Position numbers and translations under genes: made by a program. DNA of 64,000 nucleotides from Flabesymbios commensalis (taxonomy: Eukaryota > Annelida > Polychaeta > Terebellida > Flabelligeridae): positions 58,508,508 through 58,572,507 of the forward strand of contig OZ024909.1 of assembly GCA_964017125.1 (NCBI GenBank), written 5' to 3'. This document shows positions 1-11,518 of this stretch, piece by piece (the first letter of the stretch is position 1; the number at the start of each line of letters is the position of its first letter). The notes beneath the pieces are model-generated. The model made no database searches, had not been told where the DNA came from, and saw nothing but the letters and a program-made list of their open reading frames with translations.

Positions 1-563
1 GTTTTTTTGGTCAGACGTAAAACTAGTTCGCTTTACTTCAGGCTCGGGAAAATTGACCATATCTCACATTATTGCCCACTGAGCTGTCAAATTTTAAGCT
101 ACATCAATATATTTAATATCAATATAAATCTACTGACTCAGGCTTTCACATGGATGTAACAAATGTTGTGTCCGATTATTGACAAATGCACAAGAGAGCT
201 TTAAGTTGGTATTAATTTTACCTATTTTTCATACTTTTTCAGTAAATCGTCAAAATACTTTTTTCTCAGCTGATTTTTGTATGTAATAAACGTTTAATTT
301 TGATTCAAACATGTTCTAGAATTATTGTTGACTTAAACAACCCATTTGGAATAACAAATAATGAGCTATTTGAACATATTACACACTTTTTTGGTTGGGC
401 GTAAAATTTGAGCACTACAATAAAGCGCTAAGTTTGTATTTCATCCCTTCATTTGAACAATTTACAACGTTTTGTAGTGAAAACCGGTAGGACTTTTCGC
501 TCATGTTAACTATGCATGGTATAAATGTTTGTTATTACTTTTACATTCTCTGGAGCCATGTTT
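1..563. other. AT-rich stretch, no gene seen
   Basis: No open frame of protein-like composition, RNA gene or clear repeat was recognised. The DNA is AT-rich with short homopolymer runs. Confidence 0.5.
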
Positions 564-888
564 CAAAAATGATCTTGACCACTGAAGAAGTGATCAAAGC
601 CAATTGAAAGTTATTTCAGCAACACAAAATGATGTTGACCACCGAAGAAGTGATTACAACCACCTGAAAAATTATCTCAGCCACTACAAAAGTGATCTTT
701 GCCACTGAAAAATTGATCACAATAACTTTAAATGTTTTCTCAGTCACTGCAAATGTGATCTTGACCACTGAAGTAATGATCACATCCACTTTAAAAGTTA
801 TCTCAGTCACTACAAAGGTGATCTTGGCCACTAACAAGCTGGTGTCAGCCACTGAAAAAGTTAGCTAAACCACTACAAAGTGATATTT
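564..888. repeat. Degenerate tandem repeat, ~64-bp unit
   Basis: Phrases such as CTCAGYCACTRCAAARGTGA and GATCTTGACCACTGAAG recur about every 64 bp, with a weaker half-unit of about 32 bp, for roughly five units. The minus strand stays open across most of it and would encode a monotonous V/I/T/F repeat. I take that frame as a by-product of the repeat, not a gene. Confidence 0.7.
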
Positions 889-1084
889 TTTTCTTGACAA
901 TATACTGAAAATAATAATTAAGATAAAAAATAACTTTTTTACGACCCTTCTTTTTGTCTTTTTTCTTTGACAGAGTGGATATATGTTTATAGTCAGTGGG
1001 TTGAGTGTCGAAACATGATGTTTTGTGTTTTGTGTTATTTTAGTACCACGTAAATGCTCAGGATTCAAATATTCATTCCCATCT

Positions 1085-1500
1085 TGGCGCAGTTGATCTG
1101 GACGTATAATATTTTGACATGGCTATCTGGGCGAATTGCCTCTGGGCGTATAATAAATTTAACAACGTATAATCAATATATCTTTCAAATTAAACTCTTC
1201 CTATAAAAGGTACATTATATATCATACTAAACCCATACAAATTTTGTGGCATTTGATAGTCATGAAAATGTCATTTCAAATGAGGAGCAGGGTGCTTACC
1301 GCTATACATACATTTATTATGCCATTAAGTACACATATAACCATACATATGAACGTAATTGATATTTTAATAAATAATATTATATTGCTAGTGTAGGTAC
1401 GGGTGAATATTTCTGCTATAATGGGACATTATTATCCAATAATGCAATACTTAATACTTCGTCTATACGTATTAAAGGTAAGCCATGCAATATCTGAGCC
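1085..1500 (+). repeat. Dispersed repeat, uninterrupted copy
   Basis: This segment runs from GGCGAATTGCCTCTGGGCGT through GGTACATTATATATCATAC, AAATGAGGAGCAGGG and the CGTCTATACGTATTAAAG area. The same series of phrases occurs, in the same order and strand, at about 2680-2820 and resumes at about 4247-4530. Here nothing lies between the two halves, so this copy preserves the empty site of the element at 2818-4246. Confidence 0.7.
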
Positions 1501-2679
1501 AACGTTTTGAAAACGATTATTGTTACAAATGCTACTATAAATATTCCTAATTTTATATTTGTATTTGTAAAATATTATATCTAAGCATTTTATTTCTCAA
1601 TTTAATAATCTCATCAACTTGAAATCGACGATTAAACTTGTTAATTCATTGGTTAGCACCATTACTACTAGATAAACCGCCAGCCGTGAATCAATTGCCT
1701 AATCACACTTACTACGTAATCCTGTTCACGGCCGACCACCATCTAAGTCACACGTTCTGTGCTCTGGAAATGTTGTCTTATTTTTTTGGAAACCCACCAC
1801 CTTACCCCTGCTCACCACCAGTAATAAAAAAGTATATAATAATATAAATGTAGATTTATCTAGATAGTATCTATCATTATACGAAGCTTATAATTTATCG
1901 GGGCATTTTTTCTCACCCTCTCATTTTCATGTTTTCATGTTATGTCACAATTATTAATGCATATTGTGACATTATCTGTGATTACTCTCTAATTTGCATA
2001 AATTTTGACATTTTTATGATGATGTATCACGTATAGTAGGCCTAGTTTCATTTGTGTCAACATTATGTCAGAACAGTATATAACTTAATTGCCGTTAATA
2101 AATGACCTTTTCAATGCTATTTCACTTATGTTTTTTCATAAAAAGCGAGCTGCGGCCTCATCCGTGCTCGGTTGTTGTCTTACTGGTGTTTTGTAATAGA
2201 GTCGGTATGCTTTAATGATGCAAAAATAAGTATTTTGTATAAATCTTGCTCAGCTCAGCTATCATAAAATCGGCATACTCTGATATTATACTCCCACATT
2301 ACATTTAATCGATCCTATGTCAGCACTTTTTCCCTGGAACTGCTTTCAGGTATTGATCAAAACAATTACGCCATAATAAATATAGGCTTTATAGTCACAC
2401 AAAAACATTCTCTGAAATAGTCACTTTGTTTTCGGAATAAAGCATTAAGCTTTATAGTATGCCTCGGCCTATAGTTATGCCCAAATGAATTGAATAGATC
2501 CAATCAATGAATTAAATCTGAATATATATTTGGGCCTATGTATATTTGTCTATACAATTTTCGACTGGTGATGATTTCCTGAAATTTAGGGTATATTGGC
2601 GTTTTGTCCCTTCATAGGCTTTTACGGACAACTTTAAAAAGGTACCCTGATCTGATTTTGGTGTCATCCCATCTGGGCG
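1501..2679. other. AT-rich intergenic DNA, no gene seen
   Basis: Short open frames exist but have no recognisable domain or protein-like composition. Nothing else was identified. Confidence 0.45.
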
Positions 2680-4530
2680 CGGATGATAGCATATTTTGAC
2701 GTGGTCATCTGGGCGAATTGCATCTGGGCGTATATTATATTTAACTGGGTATAATTAATATATATTTCAACCTAAATTCACCCTGGAAAAGGTACATTAT
2801 ATATAATACTAGACAATTATAATACCTCAGTCACACATACACGACGCACAGCCCACGCCTTGAGTGACAAAAATTAGAGCAGTGCGTCGTTGTGCGTCCA
2901 TAAATTTTGTCAGGATATGAGAAGATCCAGCGAGTTTAAGACGAATATACAGAGTGTTATAAATAAATCAGGTGTATAAATCAGCGAATACATAGCGTTT
3001 CGCCACCGCGTTGCGCGTTAGCAAGGCGACAAATTTAATGAATACACCACGCATCGCCAACGCGAGGCACGAATAAGTCGGAAAGTAAATTATATGGTAT
3101 ATGTTCACTGGACATGCGTTAACAACACGTTGCATGGGCGCTATATGCGCGCTCAGTGCCGGCATTTTTGTGTTTTTTTCTGACCGTAAGGCTCAGTCAT
3201 ACATAGTCGGCGCACGACCCACGCACTGAAAATTGATTGTTTTTTTCCAAGAGCGTTTGTTGTGCGTGGGTCGTGCGTCAGCATAATTTTGTGCGCGCAG
3301 TAATCGCCAAAGGAAGTTGGGTATGTTAAAATATCGAACGCATAAATGTACACGCCAGAAGATCGCAAGAAACACGCAGGGCGCGTTAGAACAACGCCAA
3401 ATACATTTGCTTTGTATCAAATGGCTGCCCGTTCAGGGCGCCGGGCAGTCACGGGCAGCGCGCCTGCCCTGGGCTGCATGAGCGCTCCAACTAAACGCTT
3501 GGCACACGCCGGCAGTTCGCCTAGCGCTCGAGCAACAGGCTGTGACTATGTTATTTCTGAGCTAAACCCTTGGAGCTCTGAAGAACGACATTTTATTTTT
3601 AATCATTTAAAGTGGTGTTTCACACGATACACGGCCTTAAGTGCAGAATTTGTTTTTAATTTGTCGAAATTAATTCCAAAAACTGTTATCATAAATTTAG
3701 GACACATTTTTTTCTTTTTTAAAATGGTTACATATGTACAAAACAAACTGATAACAGCTACTATAATCGTCGACATTAGTATTCTAGGGTTTAATGCGCA
3801 CTGTATGCGTCCAACGCGTTAGCAAGGCGCTGTGCCTTCGCCCTTTGCGTTGAAAACATGCTGTGCATTCGCTACCAGCTTGCAATGTCTTTCACGATCC
3901 AAACTCAAATTGTTATTTTTTATTTGTTTATGCGTGGACTGTACGTCGTTTATGTGTGACTGGGGCAAACCTCGGTCAACGAAAACACAACGGATTTAGA
4001 GCATGTGCTCTACTTGTGCCTAGCCTTGGACTGGGGCTGTTCTGAAGTTCTTCTCCCGTTTACATTCACAGGTAGAAAAATGCTCACATCAACGGTTGAC
4101 GCACACAAAAAATGAATAACGTTCATCCGGCGTTTTCGTCAACTCATCAGCGAATTCTGACACACGCCCAGCGAATCACAATCACTGAACAAAATTCTTC
4201 ATTTTTTGTGCGCTGGACGTGCGTGATGGTATGTGTGACTGGGCCTTCAATTTTGTGTTTTCATCAAAAAGTGACCTTTCATAATCATAAAAATATCATT
4301 TGAAATGAGGAGCAGGGCGCTGATCATTATACATACATTTAAGCACACATAAATATAATTATATATGTGAACGTAATGGATATTGTATTAAATATTACAA
4401 TAATTCTATTATAATTACATATGTGTACTTTTGGGATGAATAACACATGATTATCCAATACTGTGAAGTAATATGCTGAACTTCGAGCTTCGTTTATACC
4501 TAATAAAGGGAAGCAATGCGATCATAGCAA
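2680..4530 (+). repeat. Second copy of the 1085-1500 repeat, split by an insertion
   Basis: The left part (2680-2817, with CATCTGGGCGAATTGCATCT and GGTACATTATATATAATAC) and the right part (4247-4530, with GAAATGAGGAGCAGGGCGCT) together match the uninterrupted copy at 1085-1500. A block of about 1.43 kb separates them and is annotated as its own element. Confidence 0.68.
2818..4246. mobile_element. Foldback element with nested inverted ends
   Basis: The left edge reads CTCAGTCACACATACACGAC; the right edge, reverse-complemented, reads GGCCCAGTCACACATACCAT. A second inverted pair lies inside (about 3188 and 3970, again CAGTCAYACATA / CAGTCACACATA). The sequence between is unusually rich in GCGC and CGT words. 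A 158-codon open frame at 3346-3822 shows no domain and is probably fortuitous. The empty site at 1085-1500 supports insertion as a unit. A short CAATT occurs next to both edges, but I cannot fix the target duplication. Confidence 0.68.
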
Positions 4531-5435
4531 TAAATCTTATAAGAGGAGGACAAGTACGTTCAAATAAAACAATATCATTCTCTGACTATTTTATTCAAAT
4601 TTATTATGAGCTAAACCGGTATGTAGTTGTAAAAGTTGTAAATGTCACATTGACATGTCATATGTTCATATATATATCAGGTATGCTCTTTGTCTGAATT
4701 ATTCTCCTTGTCTTGTTATTTGAATTTGTCTTCAGTTCTTTTTAGCGATATCCTCTACAAAAAAAGTCATCTAGTTTAAATTAGGGGCCTATCTGCTCCT
4801 ACTATAAAGTGTGAGTTAAATATGTGACCATCCAATTAAGAGGTGAATAGCGGACGGTTTCAAACAACAACTTCAAAGAAAGCAAAGTAATTAGATATTT
4901 CAATAAATAATGCCAAAAATTTTATTGACATTATACCTGGATAACCGAAAAATCAAAAGGCAAAAATAATAATAATAAATTACTAATTCAACGTAGCGTT
5001 TTTATCCAACATAATAATGTTATAATTATAGCATTGAATTATTGTGGTATTGAATTGATAAATATGTATGAGCAATCCTGTGAATTCATACAAGTCAGTG
5101 ACCTCCTCATCCTTGCAGATGTAGTCTGGTCTGCGGGCATAATAATATCTCTGCAACTACGCCACCCCCACCCCCTACCCACACACACGCAGAGCTCAAA
5201 TGCATGATAAAAAGTAAAAGCTATTTTAATGTAATATTTTAATGCTGTAACAGTTTATATTGTAGATACAAATGACATATATCATAAAATAATGATATAT
5301 GTGCATAATAAAGAAATATATGTCACATGTTTCAGTACAAATACATCTTTGGGGGTGAACAATAAGAATAATTCATTTAGTTTACAAACGTAAAGCATAA
5401 GTATGTGGTTGACATATACCATAAAATAATGATAT
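4531..5435. other. AT-rich intergenic DNA, no gene seen
   Basis: A C-rich stretch (CCACCCCCACCCCCTACCC) sits near 5162. A diverged direct phrase, CATATATCATAAAATAATGA, recurs near 5277 and 5413. No gene or RNA was recognised. Confidence 0.4.
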
Positions 5436-5530
5436 GCAGTAAAACCTGTCCATACCGGGATGCCTTGGGGACAAACTTTTATCCCGGTTTGAACAGGTTC
5501 CGGTTTGGACAGGGTTTTTGCTTTCGTAGT
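5436..5530 (+). mobile_element. Possible pogo/Tc1-type terminal fragment
   Basis: It begins CAGTAAAACCTGTCCATACC and folds back on itself: TACCGGGAT...ATCCCGGT and CCTGTCC...GGACAGG. CAGTNRAACCT-type ends are common in pogo-like Tc1/mariner elements of animals; that assignment is from memory of the family. No second terminus was found. Confidence 0.35.
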
Positions 5531-5639
5531 GGAGCGGTTAAGTGTTAAATATCGCAGAATCGTTCATATTATTCCACAATTCTGAAACTTAACAGATATG
5601 TCAAGCATGATATGCTGCTTCATATAAGATAAGGAGACA

Positions 5640-6300
5640 AGTAATTGATTCATCGGAACTACAAAATTCAAGATGGCCGCCAAGAAGGCCGTGAATGGAT
5701 GTATACACATTTAAGGTCTTACTGAAGCGTTATAAAGCTGCACCCGAGCACACAAATACTGTAGTAGACAATTTATTTTGCATATATGTCATATATAAAC
5801 AACGAGTGGCTGTTTTTAGGCATATATAAACCTCTATCTCAAAATGTTGCCATACTTTGTTGTGGTACTATTAATCTATCAGCTGATGGGGTGGGGGGGG
5901 GGGTGTTCTGTAAGCATTTCAAATAAGTAATATAGCATAGATTAATAACAGATAAATCCAAGGTGGCCGTCAAAAAACAATGATTTCAAGACTGGCTTTA
6001 TGTTTTATTAGAGGCAAGAAACTCATTTGTAGTGCTTATTAAAAAAAATAATCAGATAAAATCACATATGTCATTGATGACAGTTTATGATCAGAGATAA
6101 AGTAAATGTGGCCGCCCAAATGCCCATGGCTATCGAGATCTGGCTATATCTTCAAACCTGATTGATAAAAAATTAGCCTTATTTTGATATCTACATCTAG
6201 GTTTTTACGAGGAATCAAGTTATTTGTAATGTTTTTATTTACGAAGTGATGGCTTATTAAAACATATGTACAAACTATAGCTAATTTCGTTTATCCCTGC
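5640..6300. repeat. Loose repeats around AAGATGGCCGCC
   Basis: Three diverged segments near 5671, 5962 and 6108 contain AARRTGGCCGYC with similar AT-rich flanks and phrases such as GAAACTCATTTGTAGTGCTT. They look like an old tandem or dispersed repeat. The same word recurs at 8831, 22300 and 61585. Confidence 0.4.
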
Positions 6301-6585
6301 AAGCTAAAAAATTCGACACACAACGGAAGTCATTTATATTAATAAGATATATTTAGATGAGGTGTAGCCTTCAAATACCACCCATCTGGTTTTCCTCAAG
6401 TTGACCTTGAATGACCTTGAAGGCTAAATTCAACATGATGAAATTTTGTGTCATTTATGTAAGTCATAGGACACAAGGGGTGGTGTGAATGTTATGTTAA
6501 CAGTTATAGTCCGAATGATCTTTTGTTTACGCATCAATGAGGCGTGGCCACTAATTGTACCATGTATGGCCCGAGTTTATTAAAC

Positions 6586-7725
6586 AATCAATCAATAATC
6601 AATCAATAAAACTTCTATAGCGCCTATTTCCTCAGCGAACCGAGCTCAGAGGCGCACAAATCTTTAGCGTGATCATGTGACATAATCGAGGCCGGAGCAG
6701 ATTCGTCAACAGGGAGCCGGGCTGCTGAGGAGCTAGGGTGGGAAAGCTAGATCAAATAGATGCGATTTAAGTAATTTCCGGAATGTTAAAATTGTTTCGG
6801 CATTAGGTATTGGTACAGGCAGGGTGTTCCATAAGGCTGGGCCAGATATAGAGAAAGCTCTTGACCCAGTCTTAGTTTTTTTACGAGTAACAGCAAATCT
6901 ATTTGAATTTGTGGAGCGTAGATATTTTGAGCATTTCGTACGAGCAAGTAAATCAGCCAGATATGCAGGTTGGTTGTCTTTCAGGGTTCTGAAATTTATT
7001 GTGCATATTTTAAAATAAATGCGAAACTTGACAGGAAGCCAATGTAATCGTTTTAGAATAGGAGTGGAATGACTAAAACGTGGGACCTTAGTTGCCACTC
7101 TTGCACTCTGGTATATGGTGAGTTACAATAATCTAACTTGCTACTGACTAGTTCCACTGCAATTTGCTTTGCAAGATCTAAGGTCAGACTTTTTCGAATT
7201 CGACGCATATGATAGAAGCATGCCCTACATGTTTATGATATGTGTTTTCGGAAATTCAAGCTACTGTCGAATACTACAGTAAGATTTTTGGCTGATGCAG
7301 ATGGATTTGTGTCTTGACCTAGCATTAAGCATGGTAAAGCATGGGAATTTTTCTCGCTGAAGTTTGGTCCCAATGCGAATAAATATGATTAAGCTTCAGC
7401 TTAGACCCTGTCATCCAGGCCGACACGGCCATTACACAATGTGGCAAATTCTCAAGAGATTCCTTAGCATTGGAAACGGATAGAGACATGTAAATTTGAG
7501 TATCATCGGCATAAAGATGGTGGTTTATGTCAAAACTGGAGATGATAGCGCTGAGTGGTGTAGTGTATAGGGTAAAAAGCACTGGTCCCAGCTCAGAGCC
7601 CTGTGGAACTCCATATGAGAGTGTGACTTTATCTGACAGAGTGTCTTTAATTTGTACGGATTGGTGCCTACTTTGCAAATAAGAAGAAAACCAAATTTGA
7701 GCCTGCCCAAATATTCCATACAGTA
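6586..7725 (-). mobile_element. L2/CR1-like LINE fragment: reverse transcriptase and 3' end
   Basis: Read on the minus strand, 7725-7325 encodes part of a non-LTR reverse transcriptase, with WFSSYLQSRHQSV, then GVPQGSELGPVLFTLY (motif B), then YADDTQIY (catalytic motif C) and SAWMTGSKLKLN. After damaged sequence, 7098-6733 encodes the usual C-terminal tail: LHWLPVKFRIYFK, QPAYLADLL, GPALWNTLP, FRKLLKSHLFDLAFPP. The 3' end carries AGGCGCTATAGAAGTTTTA followed by ATTGATTG repeats, typical of L2/CR1-group ends. The endonuclease and N-terminal RT are absent, so it is 5'-truncated. Frame changes between the two blocks make it a dead copy. Confidence 0.88.
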
Positions 7726-7812
7726 TAGTCTATAGTCTATTCCATATCATAGTCAATTCCATACCTATATAGTCTATTCCATACCTATGGCATAGTCTAT
7801 TGTCTAAAGACC
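7726..7812. repeat. Short AT-rich tandem repeat
   Basis: The phrase TATAGTCTATTCCATA recurs four or five times with small changes, directly at the 5' break of the LINE fragment. Confidence 0.6.
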
Positions 7813-10150
7813 CTATGAACCTTCTTGTGCCAACGATTAGACAGATCAATAATTTAATTTGTTTCTTTAATTAAAAACAACGAAAGACACATGCCACTTT
7901 TGTTTTTGAACCGATAATAGTATAGTGTTTGAAACGATGACAGGGTTCCAAACCCCCAAATTAACCTTTTTAGATCTAAAACCCTGTTTCTGATCTATTT
8001 GAAAATTCTGATTGGGTTGCGCCCAATCCTGCTGCTTTCTAGAAAGGGATTTCCCATCTCTTCAAATGGTGTGATCGACCGGCGACCACTCTTACTTGTG
8101 ACGCTGTTAATTGATGCAATGATGTTCTCACACTCCAATATTAGAGGAGTTTGTTGTATTTTGTTCACTAGGCGTATTCATGTTGCCAATCCCTTTTTGG
8201 TGTACATTCAAAGTTTCACTTGTATTAACGTTCACTTTAACTTTGGTTTTGTTTTCTAAGTGGCCTATAGTAACTTCTTCGTGTGGTCTCTGAACACTTA
8301 TCCTTCAGTAATGTTTATGGTATATGGTAAAGAGACAGATACAATCTTCCTCTAATTTTATTGTAAGAAACATAATTTTAAAATCGTATGTCTCATTCAA
8401 CATTCACACCAGCTACTATCCAGATGCCATCATTATTTGGTAGGGATCACCACCGGTAGAGTTGTGATTTTGCTTTCGTAATTTTTATGACTTAGAAAGC
8501 ATTTAAAAATTATTAATAATGTATATTTCTATCAAAGGCACGATGAGAGGTAAATATAGGTACTCTCTTGGGTATTTTTTAAAGAAAGAATGTTACATGT
8601 CAATACAAAAAAATCATTTTAAAGAGTTCGTGAGAATTGGACTTTGTGTTATATTAGACGACTATCTCAGGTTCAATATTGTCTTTGTCTTAATTCCATT
8701 AAATCATTATAATTTCAGGTGCTCAACTTTATAAATTAATCTACTGCACAGTAATTAATATACTTGATACGAACTTTACAGACAACTGTGACCAAACTTG
8801 ACAAAACCAATATATTGAAGCGATTTTGGTGGCCATCTTGGATTTTGCCGAGCTTGTTTTCTCTCTTGAGCCTGTCTTCTTATCTAATATGAAATATTAT
8901 GCATTTTTCTACATATCTGCCAAGTTTCAACATTGTAGAAAAAAGTGAACGATTTTTCCCCCTAACAGCTACACTAAGAAGCAGGACGAGTTGACATGAA
9001 TTAAGGAGACACTGCAGCTGCTGCTGCTGTAGGTGAACTAAGTCGTGATTTGCTTGGACCTGTAACCATGGTAACAGATCATGACCTAGTTTTTCTCGCT
9101 GAACAGGAGTGAGAACCTCGCCCCCAAAAAAATCACATTGTAAAAAATGCGTGAGAAAGTGCTCATTATTGATATTGGGTGCCCGGTTTTTGCCCAAAAA
9201 ATATGGATTTTGTACTGAAATTGGTGAAGTTATCAATGACCGCGATTAGGGCCGAAATTAAGCGAACAAAGCGGGCATTCTTGATATCGCGTGCCTCATA
9301 TTTATCAAACGATGTACAAGTAGTCACCATTCAATCTCCAGGGGGGGGGAGGGGGTGGAGAGAGAGTTTTTTGTCCCCCTGATCGTCTCAGGAAAAAAAA
9401 CCGTCCACATGCTGGGCAGTCAAATAATATGTATCAGATACTAAACCTGCTACCCACATAATGGATAAAATATTGATCATAACATTCTGATAATTCTGAG
9501 AAAGGGAAATCCGATTACAGCATGTGATGTTTGCACCATAGGTTATCATAATATTCGAATCGATTTGGACCCACCACATTGACTTTGATCTCTAGAGTCG
9601 CCTGCAAGTGAATCATGAATGTAACAACGCCATTATGTATCATCTTATACGTTTTATGCATTATCTGAATGTATACATGTATCAAATATTTAATAAAGGT
9701 CCCAAACTGAGTTGATTCTACGGACGCAACATAACGTAATTACCCAGTGCAGAAAAAAAATTCCACAGAGACGACACACCGGTATATCGGAGAGGAACAA
9801 ACAACGATAACTTGTACAATTGACATGAGGGTTATAATTCAGGATGTGTCGTCGGTCTACAAGTGATGTTTTTTCAAGCATGATTCATATATAAAACACA
9901 TAATCCTAAAAATAACATTACATTCTAGTAATCGTCCGTCACACGTTTCAAACACGGAGCATATTTGTTAAACACCGACATCAGTCCGTTTAAATATCAA
10001 AACGGTAGTAGAAGTTGTGCTTTCGCGACGGAGTTAATCATATTGCATCTGTTTTATTTTTTTAACTGTTTTATGACGACACACTCGTTTGTTTGGTAAC
10101 TTTTATATATTTTCTGGAATGTATGACGCTGGACTAAATGCTCCGATACG
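7813..10150. other. Intergenic DNA, no gene seen
   Basis: Several open frames of 60-118 codons occur (for example minus strand 8880-9236, glutamine/leucine-rich from a CTG/CAG run), but none has a domain, splice support or convincing composition. A G-run lies at about 9342. Nothing else was recognised. Confidence 0.45.
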
Positions 10151-10350
10151 NNNNNNNNNNNNNNNNNNNNNNNNNNNNNNNNNNNNNNNNNNNNNNNNNN
10201 NNNNNNNNNNNNNNNNNNNNNNNNNNNNNNNNNNNNNNNNNNNNNNNNNNNNNNNNNNNNNNNNNNNNNNNNNNNNNNNNNNNNNNNNNNNNNNNNNNNN
10301 NNNNNNNNNNNNNNNNNNNNNNNNNNNNNNNNNNNNNNNNNNNNNNNNNN
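10151..10350. other. Assembly gap of 200 N
   Basis: The run is exactly 200 undetermined bases, the same length as the run at 45105-45304. It is probably a fixed-size placeholder whose true length is unknown. Confidence 0.97.
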
Positions 10351-10589
10351 TGACTAGTCACAGGATAACATTTGCATTATAAAAAACTAGACTAAACCTA
10401 TCACCGCCACCAAGTATTAACTAGAAAGTGTTTAGATTGTACTCACTTTTTTTTCGACGTTTCGACCTGTTTTATCAGATTTTGATCACGCAGTGATCAT
10501 GGGGGGGGGGGGGTTGAATCGGCTCAGACAGTGGTCGCTCTCTCGTGCATGAGTGTAACATTTTTATTATCTGTGCGTGTAAGATCAAT

Positions 10590-10724
10590 CCTGTGAAACG
10601 CAGTGACGTCACTCGGTGAAAACAAGTTTATATAACACCCCCTCTCACATACTTTATTCTGTGAAACGCAGTGCCTTTACTCGGTGAAAACAAGGTTATA
10701 TAAGAACCCTCCCCCATACTTTAT
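10590..10724 (+). repeat. Tandem pair carrying a CRE-like site and TATA boxes
   Basis: Two units of about 67 bp begin YCTGTGAAACGCAGT and end CATACTTTAT. The first contains a perfect CRE palindrome TGACGTCA (10604-10611) and, 17 bases on, TATATAA (10629-10635). The second keeps TATATAA (10697-10703) but has lost the CRE. A related phrase in the opposite direction, TGAGTTTCACAGA, lies near 10770. This looks promoter-like, but no coding exon follows that I can recognise. Confidence 0.6.
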
Positions 10725-11518
10725 TGCATTAGCCTGCTTGGTAAAAAAAAGGAGGTCGAGGTCATTGAGTTTCACAGAATATAGTCCCGCAGCCATATGG
10801 GATAATCTTGTCTTGGCTGATACCTTTTTTTTATCTTTGAATCGTCCACGCCTGTAATGATATCTAGGCGGATATGAAGCTCTTATCCCTTGTTTTAATT
10901 CAAAGTTAATTTTTAATTCAAATTCAATCTTATTCTCTTGTTCGCATGAAGTACGATTAACCCTTCTTGGCCCGATTTCGCCACTATGCTAATTACATGG
11001 AGGCACGTACACATATTCATTACTCATATGGCCACTTTGTTTAATTTATCTGTCTTAGATCACAAAAAATCCAAAATCTAATGCGGGAGGGCGGTAAAAA
11101 AAACATTTAAGAAAAAAACATATGAACCTATTTTTGGAAAATTTAATGAGGGCAACCAAATAAAAAAAACATTGGACACATTTCTAGAAAATTTAATGAG
11201 GGCGACGAAAGACCAAGCAAAACAAAAACATAGCTGGAAAGATGTTTTTTTATTTCCAAAAAAACACTTTTTTTAATGTTTTTTTATCTCGCCAAATTAA
11301 TTGTGATTTTTCGAAAATCGGCAATAATCCAATGCGCGCGCTGGGCAGAAAAAAACACATGTTTTTTTGGTAATGCGCTGCCTAAATCTAATGCGCGCGC
11401 TCATCTAAAAGATAGAAAAAAACATAGTGGCCTATAGTATAATACATGAACGTAATGGATGAATGATAGGTTAATATTATGTGTTATATTTTTGCAACAT
11501 CTTCTATTATACTGTATA
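10725..11518. repeat. Low-complexity repeats, no gene seen
   Basis: GGAAAATTTAATGAGGGC-like phrases occur at about 11137 and 11188, and TCTAATGCGCGCGCT-like phrases at about 11330 and 11390, all among long A and T runs. No coding frame was recognised. Confidence 0.45.

Noticed and set aside
616-852. 78-codon minus frame with regular VKITFVVTEITF repeats
   Set aside because: It is simply the translation of a 64-bp tandem repeat whose unit happens to stay open.
3346-3822. 158-codon open frame on the + strand
   Set aside because: It lies in the CG-rich part of a foldback element, has no domain, and its second half is low-complexity. Taken as chance.
5881-5906. G-runs (also near 9342, 10501, 13496, 16427 and 29339) as G-quadruplex regulators
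   Set aside because: They are uninterrupted homopolymer runs scattered through repeats. Without context they are more likely slippage products.
10089-10382. Open frames spanning the N run
   Set aside because: They are open only because undetermined bases cannot form stops. The same applies at 45045-45429.
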